A stretch of DNA of 64,000 nt from Bog-473 sp963726135 (GTDB taxonomy: Bacteria; Actinomycetota; Acidimicrobiia; Acidimicrobiales; RAAP-2), in assembly GCA_963726135.1 (NCBI GenBank), contig CAVSBE010000001.1, positions 1 to 64,000 of the forward strand. Reading direction: 5' to 3'. The notes under the pieces are model-generated. The model was given only the letters and a program-made list of their open reading frames with translations, was not told the DNA's origin and ran no database searches. This document shows, piece by piece, positions 1 through 10,141 of the stretch. Every line of letters starts with the position of its first letter. The stretch's first letter is position 1. The position numbers and the translations under genes were made by a program.

Positions 1-298
1 CATGGCCCACTGGTACCCGAGGTTCCGGGCGACCCTCGGGATGTTCGACTATGACCAGCGGGGCATCCTGGATGCAACGCACGTGAGGTTCTTCACCCGC
101 CGCAGTCTGGTCAAGCTGATCGAACGCCGGGGCTTCGCCATCCAGCGGATTGAGCCAGTGGGTCTGCCTCTGGATGCACTGGGAGTCGAGAGCAACAAGG
201 CCCGGACCTCCGGCTAATGGATCGGATGTTGTCGAATCGTGTGGCCGACGATGTTCGGCTATCAGTTCATCGTCGAGGCGACGCCCGTCAGGGCCTGA
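1..298 (+). CDS. SAM-dependent methyltransferase, C-terminal part (5' cut by window edge, frameshifted)
   Basis: This is the tail of a class I SAM-dependent methyltransferase of the kind found in polysaccharide loci. The stretch FDYDQRGILDATHVRFFTRR followed by a GF.I...P.GLPL segment matches the family's usual C-terminal region (the 'G.LD.TH.RFFT' motif). The frame then breaks near base 175. A second frame carries LRLMDRMLSNR, and the first frame returns with WPTMFGYQFIVEA, stopping at 296-298. Read together these give the usual family ending (a leucine-rich helix, then 'LFGYQF'). An in-frame TAA at 215-217 would otherwise cut the protein. The breaks are best read as inserted bases. The target is unknown; the cluster suggests a sugar or lipid-linked sugar. 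Confidence 0.75.
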
Positions 299-426
299 GG
301 CCGCCTGTCGGCACAAGAACGTGCCGTTCCTCGGGCTGACAACCGATCGTCAAGCGAGCACCTCTGGACCGTCTCTGCCAAGCGGCCTGCGTCTCTGGAC
401 CTCGGTCGCCGCCAAGCGCCTGCGTC

Positions 427-759
427 TCAGGACCCGCCGAGCGCCCGCCTCAGGAGCCGGCCGCGCCTACGTCGGCCGCTCCCGGCCGCCGGGTCCGGTC
501 CGGGAGACGCTCCGGTTCCAGCCGCCGCCGAGCTCCGGGCGCCCAACCCGAAGAAGATGGCGATGGCCAATAGCACGATGCCGATGACACCCGTCAGGGC
601 GGCTCGCTTGTGGTAATGCCCGTTCACGGCGTGCTTGCCGGGGACAAAGCCCGGGAGCGAGTGGATCGGCACGGCAAGGTAGATCACCGCATAAATCAGA
701 GCGATGACGCCCAAGACGGCACATACCGTGCAAATGACCCACCTGGCAGAACTCGACAC
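427..759 (-). CDS. Small two-helix membrane protein, function unknown
   Basis: The GTG start at 759 is chosen because GGAGG lies 8 bases upstream; the longer frame further upstream has no comparable site. The product is about 110 residues. Two hydrophobic helices (roughly residues 6-30 and 50-75) flank a polar loop containing PGFVPGKHAVNGHYHKRA, and the tail is rich in Ala, Gly and Arg. Small actinobacterial membrane proteins with a PG.PG.H...HH.KR-like loop are common and mostly unnamed. It lies opposite to its neighbours and no function is proposed. Confidence 0.6.
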   Translation of the reverse strand: MSSSARWVICTVCAVLGVIALIYAVIYLAVPIHSLPGFVPGKHAVNGHYHKRAALTGVIGIVLLAIAIFFGLGARSSAAAGTGASPGPDPAAGSGRRRRGRLLRRALGGS

Positions 760-986
760 GTTACCCACCTCCAAGGTTCGAACAGCACTCCCCCGCGGGG
801 TCCTTGACCCCGACAAGCAGGTGGATGGTAGCGCCCGCCGCCTCCGGCCTGCCAGCGAGACAGGCCTGGCGTGCGTCCGCGGACGATGACAGCCTGGGCG
901 AAGTACCATCTGATCATCGCAGTCGCATCACCATTTGTGACGAGATGGCCTGCCACTGCAGGCGTTCGGAGGCGACGGCGAGGGCG

Positions 987-1607
987 ATGGATTCGAGCAC
1001 GTGGAACGGCATGGTGCTTCGCACCGGAACCGACGGTGACGCTGCCGCAGCCGCCGCCCTCCACGCCGGACAGATCAGCGAGGGGTTCTTGACCTTCCTG
1101 GGCCCGCGGTTTCTGCGGAGGCTGTACCGGAGGGTCACCCGGACGCCGGGCTGCTTCCTGCTCGTCGTCGAGGACGAGGGGGCAACGGTGGGATTCCTCG
1201 CAGGCTCCACCGATGTGGCCGGCCTCTACCGATCCTTCGTGTGGCGTGACGGTGTCGGCCGCCGCAGTCGCGTCTGGCGGCCGGCTCCTCCGATCGTGGC
1301 GTCAGGTCATGGAGACCCTTCGCCACGGCACCGGCAGTGCCGGCGAGGGTGCGGAGTTGCTCGCCGTGGCGGTCGATCCGTCGGCGCGAGGACGGGGGGC
1401 GGGAACGCTCTTGGTGGAGGGCTTCCTCACCGAGGTCGGGCGGCGGCGGCAGCGACGCGGCCCACGTCGTGGTCGCAGCGGACAACGAGACCGCGGTCGC
1501 GCTGTACCGGCGAACCGGATTCCACACGGTCGAGCGGTTCGAGCTGCATTCGGGAACCGAGTCGCTCCTCATGCAATGGCCGGGCCAGCCGGACACGAGA
1601 GTCGTGA
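987..1607 (+). CDS. GNAT-family N-acetyltransferase (three frame breaks)
   Basis: This reads as a GNAT acetyltransferase once three single inserted bases are allowed, giving about 205 residues. Frame one covers the N-terminal half up to about 1235 (ISEGFLTFLGPRFLRRLYR, then a LLVVEDEGATVGFLAG beta strand). Frame two, to about 1440, carries the acetyl-CoA loop (LLAVAVDPSARGRGAGT). Frame three holds the last core strands (NETAVALYRRTGFHTVERFE). A third shift places the stop at 1605-1607, overlapping the next gene's GTG as GTGA. The start could instead be ATG 1011. In glycan loci such enzymes often acetylate an amino sugar, but nothing here proves the acceptor. Confidence 0.7.
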   Translation: MDSSTWNGMVLRTGTDGDAAAAAALHAGQISEGFLTFLGPRFLRRLYRRVTRTPGCFLLVVEDEGATVGFLAGSTDVAGLYRSFVWRDGVGRRSRVWRPAPPIVASGHGDPSPRHRQCRRGCGVARRGGRSVGARTGGGNALGGGLPHRGRAAAAATRPTSWSQRTTRPRSRCTGEPDSTRSSGSSCIREPSRSSCNGRASRTRES

Positions 1608-2568
1608 CGGTGGAGGTCCTGCTCGTCGCAACGGCCGCTCTCGTCGCCACGGCGGCGTTGGTCCCGGTGTGCATCGTGGTCGCCCATCGTTGGGGCATCA
1701 TGGACCGCCCTGGACCGCTGAAGACCCAGGAGACCCCCGTGCCGTACCTGGGCGGGGTCGCCGTCTTCGCCGGCGTGGCCATCGGCGTATGCGGTCGGCC
1801 GGCCCGTCGCGCTGGTGCCGTTGGCCGCCGCTCTGGCGGTCGGAGTCAGCGACGACCGATTCGACCTTCCCGCGCCGGTGCGGCTCGCTGCCCAGCTGGG
1901 CGTGGGTGCAGTGATCGCCGCCACCCAGCCGGTCCACCTGCCGGGTTGGATCGGCGTGCCACTCGTCATGGCGGCCAGCGTCGTCCTGATCAACGGCTTC
2001 AATTTGCTCGACGGCCTCGACATGCTGGCGGCCGGCGTCGGTGCTGCGGCCGCCGTCGGCTTCGCCGTCCTCATACCTGGCCCTGCTCGTCTTATGGCGG
2101 CATCACTGACCGGGGCCCTGGTCGCGTTCGTCTGGTACAACCGTCCTCCCGCCCGCATCTATCTGGGGGACGGTGGCTCCTACCTGATTGGCGCGTCCAT
2201 GACGGTGCTCCTCGCCTACGCCTGGGGCGTCGGCGTCGCCCGTGCGACCGGGGTGATCGCCCTGGCCCTGCTGGCCGTCCCGGTGGCCGAGGTCGCGTGC
2301 GCCATCGTGCGACGGCGCCGCGGCGGACGCTCGCTCCTGAGCGGCGACCGCGCCCATCCCTACGACCTCCTGGTGGCGTCAGGCTGGTCCCGCCGCCGCG
2401 GCCAGTGCGACGCTACATCGGGGTCGAGGTGGTGGTCGTCACGACGGTGGCGGTGGTAGGCCATGCCTCCATGGCCGTTGCCGTGGCAGTCGACGTGGCG
2501 GTGGCAGCCGTCGTTCTCGGCGGCGCCGCCCTTGTCGGCGGACTGAGCAATCCCGCCGGGACCAGGCC

Positions 2569-2572
<4 letters not shown>
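1604..2572 (+). CDS. Undecaprenyl-phosphate sugar-1-phosphate transferase, MraY/WecA/TagO family (frameshifted)
   Basis: This is a multi-pass membrane enzyme of the polyprenyl-phosphate N-acetylhexosamine-1-phosphate transferase family, about 321 residues after correction. It would start glycan assembly by loading a sugar phosphate onto undecaprenyl phosphate. Visible motifs in order are a DRPGPLKTQETPVPYLGG cytoplasmic segment, the DD pair in VSDDRFDL, NGFNLLDGLDMLA, the loop IYLGDGGSYLIG, and HPYDLL near the C-terminus. The frame shifts near 1790 and again near 2390. The GTG start overlaps the GNAT stop, and the TGA stop overlaps the next gene's GTG, so the genes look translationally coupled. 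Confidence 0.85.
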
Positions 2573-3698
<1,126 letters not shown>

Positions 3699-3725
3699 GC
3701 TGGGCTGCAGGCGCGGGCGGTATCG

Positions 3726-3731
3726 TATTCT
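3726..3731 (+). promoter_or_regulatory. -10 box, leaderless start of the WbsX-type gene
   Basis: TATTCT lies 7 bases before ATG 3739, with no Shine-Dalgarno sequence between. This predicts transcription starting at or beside the start codon. Confidence 0.5.
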
Positions 3732-3738
3732 GATCGAC

Positions 3739-4919
3739 ATGGACACCAGGGGGAATTCCCGAGCGACCACGGGCACGCCGAAGGCCCTGGCCTTCTATCT
3801 TCCCCAGTACCACCCCATCCCCGAGAACGACGAATGGTGGGGCAAGGGCTTCACGGAGTGGCACAACGTGACCAAGGCCCGCCCGTTGTTTCCCGGCCAC
3901 TATCAGCCCCACCTCCCAGGAGAGCTCGGCTACTACGACTTGCGGGTGCCCGAGGTGCGGATCGCACAGGCCGAATTGGCGCGCGAGCACGGCGTGCACG
4001 GCTTCGTCTACTACCACTACTGGTTCCACGGCCGCAGACTGCTGGAGCGGCCGTTCGAAGAGGTGCTGGCGTCCGGCGTGCCGGACTTCCCTTTTGCCCT
4101 TTGCTGGGCCAATGAGGAATGGACTCGAGGCTGGGACTCACAGACCGGTCACGTTCTCGTGCGCCAGGAATTCAGTGAGGAGGACGATCGCGCGCACATA
4201 CGCGACCTCCTGCGGGCGTTCAAGGATCCTCGTTACATCACCATCGACGGTCGACCGCTCATGCTCATCTACCGACCCGCCCTGATTCCGGACCTCGTCC
4301 GCACCAGCGAGATCTGGCGGTCCGAGGTGCAGAGGGCCGGGTTCCCCGATCTCTACTTGTGCTGGGTCGAATCATGGGGGGTTCCGCCCGGCCGCGAGGG
4401 ACCCAAGCCGTTCGGTCTCGACGCCTCCGTGGGATTCATGCCGGTCATGGGCGGGGAGTTGCACCCGGCACTCGAGACGCTCAGGGGGCACCGGATCCTC
4501 GACTACCAGTCTGCCGCCGAGTCGGCCATGGAGCTTCTCGACTGCCCGTGGAAACGGTTCCCCTCGGTGATGGTGGGGTGGGACAACACTGCTCGGCGGG
4601 CACGTGGTGCCACCATCTACCACGGCGCCACCCCGGAGCGCTACGAGCACTGGCTGCGGGTGACGGCCGACTCCGCTCGCCGGAGTCCGCTCGGAGGAGA
4701 ACTATCTCTTCTTGCTGGCCTGGAACGAATGGGCAGAGGGCAACCACTTGGAGCCCGACCAGCGCTACGGTCGGGCCTTCCTCGAGGCCACCCGCTCGGT
4801 GCTGATCGACCACTCCGCGGTACCCGCAACCGACCTTCCGATCGCTCCGGAGCAGCCGGCGACGAGCAGCCCCGAACGAGCCGGCGCCGAGAACCCCGAC
4901 GCGGTCCAGCCCGAGCGAG
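3739..4919 (+). CDS. WbsX-type glycosyltransferase / GH99-like domain protein (continues into next entry)
   Basis: This domain belongs to the WbsX/GH99-like family found in O-antigen and capsule loci, predicted to act as a glycosyltransferase or glycan-processing enzyme. Motifs in order are AFYLPQYHPIPEND, WWGKGFTEWHNVTKARPLFPGH, GFVYYHYWFHGRRLLERP, FALCWANEEWTRGWD, RPLMLIYRP and NEWAEGNHLEPD. The frame shifts by one near 4695, before LLAWNEWAEG. A proline- and alanine-rich linker follows, and another +1 shift near 4900 leads without a stop into the methyltransferase-like domain at 4920-5828. Either this is one two-domain protein of about 694 residues, or the stop is hidden by an indel; the first fits the uniform +1 pattern better. 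Confidence 0.82.
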
Positions 4920-5828
4920 TTGGAGGCCAATGTCGCCGGTCTGCTCGCCGAGCTGCAACTGCCCCCGGGTCTCCAGGTGGTGAACCTCGCGGAATTGCAG
5001 GTTGCGTCACCGCCGGACATGACGCTGCATCGCCCCGGAGTGGACGTGGTGAGTGGCACGTTCACCGACGTGGCGTCGTTGAAGGCGACGCTCGACGGCA
5101 TCGACGACATCGGTGCCATTCTCCTCGTTGACGTGCTCCAGCATCTCGCGGAGCCGCAGGAGCTATTGACCGCCCTTGCGGCCTGGTCGCTGGACCACGG
5201 TTCGCCGTGCTTGCTCGTCACGGTCCCCCATGTCGCCCACGTGGACATGGCCTCCGTGTCCTGTGCGGTCAATTCGACGTCCAGGACTCGGGGGTCCTCC
5301 ATCCGGCGAACCTGCGCTTCTTCACCGAGGACACGCTGCAACGCCTGGTCGATCGGTCAGGGTGGCAGCGTAGTGGGCAGGGACGACCACCACTCCCTGT
5401 ACTCCGAGCAGTACGACGCTGGTCTGCGCGACGGCCTTCCCGAAGAGATGGTCGCGGCACTGCAAGCCACCGCCCAGGCCGTCAATCCCAACTGGTCCGT
5501 CACCCACTTCGTCTGGGCACTCGAGCCGTGCCCGGTCGGCATGGCGCCCAGCTCGTACGGGGAAGCCGTCGCACCGGTCGCACCACGCACAGCACCGTCT
5601 ATCGCCCCGAGAGCCACGGCGGCGGTGGCCGACTACTTCGCCTCAGTGGGGCTCATGGCCAGTGAGACCACCCGCCGCGCCGTCGCCGAGCAGCGCCGGG
5701 CGGCTGCCCGATCCTCGCTGTCCCTACCCAAAAAAGCAGTCCTCAAAGTCGTCTACAGCTCGCCCGGCCTGGCCGCAGCCTTCAAGCGCGTCTACACCCG
5801 CCTGCGCTCTGAGCGTGGCGCTTCCTGA
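4920..5828 (+). CDS. Methyltransferase-like domain, probably the C-terminal half of the WbsX protein (frameshifted)
   Basis: The segment resembles the C-terminal half of class I SAM methyltransferases. It has ILLVDVLQHLAEPQELL in place of the family's 'DVLEHL.dP', then CLLVTVPHVAH, and GVLHPANLRFFTEDTLQRLV in place of 'THlRFFT...L..l'. The usual glycine-rich SAM motif I is not evident in the first 45 residues, so activity is uncertain. A middle piece (about 5240-5375) lies in another frame, and the original frame resumes with HHSLYSEQYDAGLRDG. The tail ends in a basic segment with KRVYTRLRSERGAS. A TTG at 4920 is the only nearby start if it is a separate gene, and it lacks a clear ribosome site. 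Confidence 0.6.
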   Translation: MEANVAGLLAELQLPPGLQVVNLAELQVASPPDMTLHRPGVDVVSGTFTDVASLKATLDGIDDIGAILLVDVLQHLAEPQELLTALAAWSLDHGSPCLLVTVPHVAHVDMASVSCAVNSTSRTRGSSIRRTCASSPRTRCNAWSIGQGGSVVGRDDHHSLYSEQYDAGLRDGLPEEMVAALQATAQAVNPNWSVTHFVWALEPCPVGMAPSSYGEAVAPVAPRTAPSIAPRATAAVADYFASVGLMASETTRRAVAEQRRAAARSSLSLPKKAVLKVVYSSPGLAAAFKRVYTRLRSERGAS

Positions 5829-5831
5829 CAG

Positions 5832-6965
5832 GTGATCGCGAATAACCCAATGAGCAACTCGTCGTCGACTCCCGTGGAAGCCACCATGCCGGTCGGCCCC
5901 TGGCTGCTCGTCGTGGGCATGCACCGCAGCGGCACCTCCGCCGTCACCGGGGCCCTGGGATACCTCGGATTTGCAGTGCCGGTGGCACAGGACCGGTGGG
6001 AACCGTCGCCGGATAATCCTGACCACTGGGAGAGTCGGGCACTGGGCAACCATGACGACGCTCTCCTCGAGCGACTCGGCGGCACGTGGGACCGTCCACC
6101 CGATCCGGAGCTCGACTGGGAGTCCGATCCCGGCCTGGGCATCGACGAGGTGGGTGACCCCACCGAGGCTGCCGGCAAAGCGTTCCCGAACCCAGGGCCG
6201 ATCGTGTGGAAGGACCCACGGACCTGTCTGCTCATGCCCTATTGGTTGGCCCGCATCCCCAAACCGGTGGCGGCAGTGTTCATCTGGCGTTCGCCGCTCT
6301 CGGTCGCCCGGTCACTCCAAGCCCGGGACGGCATGCACTTGGCGGACGGCGTCGCGCTGTGGGAACGGTACAACCGATCGGCACTGGGCGGCCTCGTCGG
6401 CGTGGACACCTTCGTGCTTTCGTACGAGTCCATAATCGAGGATCCCGAGGGCAAACTGGGCAAGCTGATCGATTGGCTCGAAGACCTCCCCCAGTTCGCT
6501 GCGCACGTGCCGCTCTGGAATGTCAGGGGTGCCCCTGCCGGCATTTCCCCGGAGCTGCTACGTCAGCACGCCTCCGACGAATCGAAGATCCTCCTCGGGG
6601 AGCAGAGTCGGTTGGTCGAGTACCTCAACTCCGTGGAGGGACCGCACCAACCGCTGGCCTCGCATCCCCCGGGCGTAGAGTCGCCCTGGACGACCGCTGT
6701 GTTGGGCGACCGACACCAGCTCGCCGTCCTGTCGCTCCAGCGGGACATGCTCCGGGAGACCGTGCGCGAGCAGAGGACGCGGGCGATCGAGGTATCGGGG
6801 GAGTTGGCGGTCGCACGCTCAGAGATCGAATCTCTCCGGGCTGAGTTGGAGGGCGCCCACCAAGCGTACGAGCAGCTGCTGGGCTCGACCAGCTGGCAGG
6901 TCACCCGGCCCCTTCGCCAGGTGGCCGGGCTCCGGGGCCGAAAGGGAACCTCGCCCACCGACTGA
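5832..6965 (+). CDS. Sulfotransferase family protein with C-terminal coiled coil
   Basis: This intact frame of 377 residues (GTG 5832; ATG 5850 is an alternative) reads as a PAPS-dependent sulfotransferase. The 5'-phosphosulfate loop is GMHRSGTSAVTGAL near residue 30, and the 3'-phosphate segment is IWRSPLSVARSLQ near residue 150, followed by LSYESIIEDP. The family moves sulfate from PAPS to carbohydrate hydroxyl or amino groups. The last 90 residues form a heptad-rich coiled coil. They end in STSWQVTRPLRQV, close to the S.SW..T.PLR tail seen in many enzymes of polysaccharide loci. The preceding gene ends only 3 bases upstream, so the two are likely co-transcribed. Confidence 0.85.
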   Translation: MIANNPMSNSSSTPVEATMPVGPWLLVVGMHRSGTSAVTGALGYLGFAVPVAQDRWEPSPDNPDHWESRALGNHDDALLERLGGTWDRPPDPELDWESDPGLGIDEVGDPTEAAGKAFPNPGPIVWKDPRTCLLMPYWLARIPKPVAAVFIWRSPLSVARSLQARDGMHLADGVALWERYNRSALGGLVGVDTFVLSYESIIEDPEGKLGKLIDWLEDLPQFAAHVPLWNVRGAPAGISPELLRQHASDESKILLGEQSRLVEYLNSVEGPHQPLASHPPGVESPWTTAVLGDRHQLAVLSLQRDMLRETVREQRTRAIEVSGELAVARSEIESLRAELEGAHQAYEQLLGSTSWQVTRPLRQVAGLRGRKGTSPTD

Positions 6966-6971
6966 CGTTCT

Positions 6972-7016
6972 GCCCGCCGCCGCAGCGGGCGCCGGGGTTC
7001 GAGCGATTCAACCCCG
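6972..7016. terminator. Hairpin pair between convergent genes
   Basis: GCCCGC (6972-6977) pairs with GCGGGC (6985-6990). CGGGGTT (6993-6999) pairs perfectly with AACCCCG (7010-7016) around a 10-base loop. The site lies between two convergent genes and overlaps the stop of the minus-strand one. A bidirectional terminator is plausible, although there is no T-run. Confidence 0.45.
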
Positions 7017-8162
7017 CCCCCGGTCGAGGCGACCCCCCACCCATCGTCGCAACCGGACTCCCCACAGGCGCGAAAGATAGGTCTCGAGGGTCATCACTCG
7101 TTGGTCTCGATCGGCGACGCGTTGCTCCAGGTAGGCCTGGTACTCGGCCCGCACTGTTTCGGCCGCGCGTGAGGGGTCGGCAGTATCCCGAGAGCATGAG
7201 TCGTCGTGCGCGATGCCGCGTGGTTCGAGGTGAGGTGTCATCGCGCCGACCGCTCCTCGTTCGATCGCTCGCTGCACCGCGGCGTCGAACACCGGCCCGG
7301 AGTCCTTCGGGGGCGGCGGCTCGAAACGGTCGAGGGCCGGGCCCCACTTCTCGACCAGCTTCCGCAGATTCCGGTTCAGGAGGAATTCTCGATAGAGATT
7401 CGACGAGCTCTGGCTTCCACGGTGCACGATCCGAGCCTGCGGTTCGTAGCGGGTCCGAAAGCCGTGCGCGGCCAATGTCAGGCACAGGTCGACATCCTCG
7501 AAGTAGGCGGGGTAGAACCGTTCGTCGAACCCCCCCACGACGTCCCACGCCCGGCGGCTGACCAACAATCCGTTCGCTGATGCGTAGTCCACGTCTCGGG
7601 GTTCCTGATAGGCATCAGATCCGCGTGGCAGCCCCTCCCCCACGTGGGCGGTCGAACCATCCCGCCAGATGACGGATCCGGCCTCCTCCAGCGCGCCATC
7701 AACCGACAAGATGCGAGCCCCGACGGCCCCAACCGTCGGGTCTTCCGATGCCGCCCGCTCCAGCGCATCGATGCATCCGATTTCGACCGTGCTGTCGTCA
7801 TTGAGAAAGACCAGCAGGGGGGCGCGTGCCACTGACGCCGCTTGATTGCACCCGGCAGGGAATCCCAGGTTCTCCCGGTTGACAACTACGACCAGGTCGT
7901 CGTGCACAACGAGCCTCTCGAGCTGGTCCGACGGCGTGCCGTTGGCGACCACCACGAACTCGGTCCCCGGTGGGCAGGCGCCTGGTCGCCGCAGCGATTC
8001 GAGGCAGGCGAGTGCCAGGCGGGCGCGCTCGAGCACCAGAAGGCATATCGAGAGCCCCGGCTCGGCTGGGACACGGGACCCCCACTGCACGACGGGTTCG
8101 GGCAAAGAGGATCCCAAGTCAGCAGCGGCGTCGGTCATGCCCGATGCGCCCGCACGAACCAC
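7008..8162 (-). CDS. Family 2 glycosyltransferase, rhamnosyltransferase-like
   Basis: This is an intact GT2 (GT-A fold) enzyme of 384 residues from GTG 8162, or 376 from ATG 8138. Motifs include LSICLLVLERARLALACLES at the N-terminus, VVVNRENLGFPAGCNQA, the metal-binding NDDS, ASANGLLVSRRAWDVVGGFD and FYPAYFEDVDLCLT. This order is typical of WbbL-like enzymes that add deoxyhexoses to lipid-linked chains. The C-terminal 80 residues are helical and charged (EYQAYLEQRVADRDQR) and probably sit at the membrane surface. It converges with the sulfotransferase gene; the two stops are 43 bases apart with hairpins between them. Confidence 0.87.
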   Translation of the reverse strand: MVRAGASGMTDAAADLGSSLPEPVVQWGSRVPAEPGLSICLLVLERARLALACLESLRRPGACPPGTEFVVVANGTPSDQLERLVVHDDLVVVVNRENLGFPAGCNQAASVARAPLLVFLNDDSTVEIGCIDALERAASEDPTVGAVGARILSVDGALEEAGSVIWRDGSTAHVGEGLPRGSDAYQEPRDVDYASANGLLVSRRAWDVVGGFDERFYPAYFEDVDLCLTLAAHGFRTRYEPQARIVHRGSQSSSNLYREFLLNRNLRKLVEKWGPALDRFEPPPPKDSGPVFDAAVQRAIERGAVGAMTPHLEPRGIAHDDSCSRDTADPSRAAETVRAEYQAYLEQRVADRDQRVMTLETYLSRLWGVRLRRWVGGRLDRGRG

Positions 8163-8516
8163 CGCAGGTCGGTCGGCACCCGGGATGATGAATCCCTCTG
8201 GCTATGCACCGCTACCCCCAATCGCTGTTCGCCGTGCCGGGCAAGAATGTCCAAACGGTCTGTGCCGACAACGCTGAGAGATTACCCGTCGTGTATGCGC
8301 CCACGAATTCGATGCCATTAAGCTCTCGCCTCATGCCCTGACCACAAATCTTGTGTGCGTGGCCACACCACCTCAACGTCCTGGTCCCGCAAGCTGTCAA
8401 TTCCCACTGGGACTCCGGTGGCCATCAAGTGCGCTCAGTGGCTCGAGGCCCCTTTGTGGTAGACGTTGAGTGGCTAGTGAAGAGGATCATCTCAGGGGTG
8501 AGCTGGCGGGAGTCGA
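8163..8516. other. Gene-free stretch upstream of the GT-C gene
   Basis: No supported gene was found. The stretch is noticeably less GC-rich than its surroundings, like the gene that follows. It contains a short stem (CACAA/TTGTG at about 8343-8355). It should carry promoters for the divergent genes on either side, but no convincing -35/-10 pair was seen. Confidence 0.4.
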
Positions 8517-10085
8517 GTGAAGGTCGATTTTGTGAAAATCCATTCGGGCGTGGCACCCGAATCGAACCAGACGCATGCTGTCGCCCCTAATCGCTTTGGA
8601 AAGCGCACCGTCGTCGGTGTCGCGCTGATCGCGTCCTTGGGTCTGTTGCCATCGCTTGGCATGTCGATGTTCGCCGACGAGGGAGCCACCCTCTATTCGG
8701 CACATCTGTCGTGGTCAAATCTCTGGTCTCAATCAAGGCACGTCGATCTGGTCCTTCTGCCGTACTACGTGATCATTCACTTCTGGCTGATGGTTTCTGG
8801 GGACATCGCGTGGGTGCGGGCACTCTCGCTTTTTGCGTTCTTCGGGACCATCGTGGTGGTTGGCTGGACTGGCCTGCGCATCGCAGGGAATTGGTGCGGC
8901 ATCATCGCTGCCGTTCTGACAGCGACCAGCACGCTGCTGATTCTGAAGTCCGTGAATGCCCGACCCTATGAACTCACCACGCTCCTGGTGACGTTCTGTG
9001 CTTTCTTCTTGTTCAAATGGCTCGACGACTCCCGTACTCGGTGGATGTGGGCATTCAGCATCCTGGCGTTACTTGCCACCGCCGTGCAATTGTTCTCACT
9101 GCTTGCCTCGACTGCGATGATCATCTGTGTTTTGGTCGTACGCCCGAAGCTGATTGCTCAACGCTTGCGAGCTCTGCTTGCACCTATTGGTCTCCTCGCT
9201 GTGTTCGCCGGCGCATGGATTGTTGCGTGCAGCAGAGAGGTGGGCCAGGTGAACTGGATCGCAAGCGAATCGGCCAATAGCCGCCTGCTCGCAGAGGTGC
9301 GAGGCCCCGTGATCGGTCAGTTCTACGACGTCGTCCTGCTTGTCATCTTTGTGCTCGTTGCCGCGAAGCTCGCCTCCGCCCTCTGGATCCGCCCCGGCCG
9401 CGATGCGGTCGTCGAACGGGTCAGTTTGGATCGGGACGTCCTTGCCCTCACGATCGGCTGGGCGGTCATTCCCACGGTCGTGCTGACAATGGCCTCGGTC
9501 GTGCACCCGATTTTCTCGGATCGGTACGTCGCGGCATCAGCTCCGGGGGCAGCCTTACTCGTGGCCTTTGTCTGCGTGCGCGTGTTCTCCGACACCCTCG
9601 GACGACCTCGCGTTTCGGATCACACGGCGACTAGAAGACTGCCGCGACAAGTGATGGCGACTTTGGGCGTCGTCGCAGTTTACGTCCTCGCTATTGGTTA
9701 CTTGAGCTCGGCCTCGGCCCTTCAGGAAGACTTGCGCAGTCCGGCACTCTACGTCGCCATGAATGTGCGGGACGGAGATGTCATCGCTTTGCCAGACCAC
9801 GCTATTAGTTCGGCCATTGAGTACTATCTGGCGAGCGAAAGCCGGCGGCACATACCCCTTTGGCCACAGCTTGGCCTTCGACAGCAATATGTCGAAGGAT
9901 TCGACCTCTCGCCGGCTCCGTTCTCGACCGGTGGCTTTCCACCCCGAGTGTGGCTCGTGACGGATGGGAGCGTAGCTGGGGTTGAGCGCTTCGTAGGACG
10001 ACTCGAATACGATGGCTATGTGGGTTCAGAGTACAAACAGTTCACCGGAGTCACGCTTTTGCTCTACCACTTCACTCGGTCGTAG
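8517..10085 (+). CDS. GT-C fold membrane glycosyltransferase (GT39/ArnT-like), low-GC insert
   Basis: This intact 522-residue polytopic protein has the GT-C signature. After the first helix comes the acidic motif SMFADEGATLYSA, then about ten further hydrophobic helices and a C-terminal globular part with ALPDHAISSAIEYYLASES. The family uses polyprenyl-phosphate-linked sugars outside the membrane to glycosylate lipids, glycans or proteins. The start is GTG 8517, with GGGAG about 6 bases upstream. The gene and the 350 bases before it are visibly less GC-rich, with more codons ending in A or T, than every neighbour, which suggests recent transfer. Unlike much of the locus it has no frame break. 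Confidence 0.78.
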   Translation: MKVDFVKIHSGVAPESNQTHAVAPNRFGKRTVVGVALIASLGLLPSLGMSMFADEGATLYSAHLSWSNLWSQSRHVDLVLLPYYVIIHFWLMVSGDIAWVRALSLFAFFGTIVVVGWTGLRIAGNWCGIIAAVLTATSTLLILKSVNARPYELTTLLVTFCAFFLFKWLDDSRTRWMWAFSILALLATAVQLFSLLASTAMIICVLVVRPKLIAQRLRALLAPIGLLAVFAGAWIVACSREVGQVNWIASESANSRLLAEVRGPVIGQFYDVVLLVIFVLVAAKLASALWIRPGRDAVVERVSLDRDVLALTIGWAVIPTVVLTMASVVHPIFSDRYVAASAPGAALLVAFVCVRVFSDTLGRPRVSDHTATRRLPRQVMATLGVVAVYVLAIGYLSSASALQEDLRSPALYVAMNVRDGDVIALPDHAISSAIEYYLASESRRHIPLWPQLGLRQQYVEGFDLSPAPFSTGGFPPRVWLVTDGSVAGVERFVGRLEYDGYVGSEYKQFTGVTLLLYHFTRS

Positions 10086-10141
10086 ACCGATGCGCGGTGC
10101 GCCGACGCAACGACCTGGTGACGGTTCACGAACTCGAGGTG

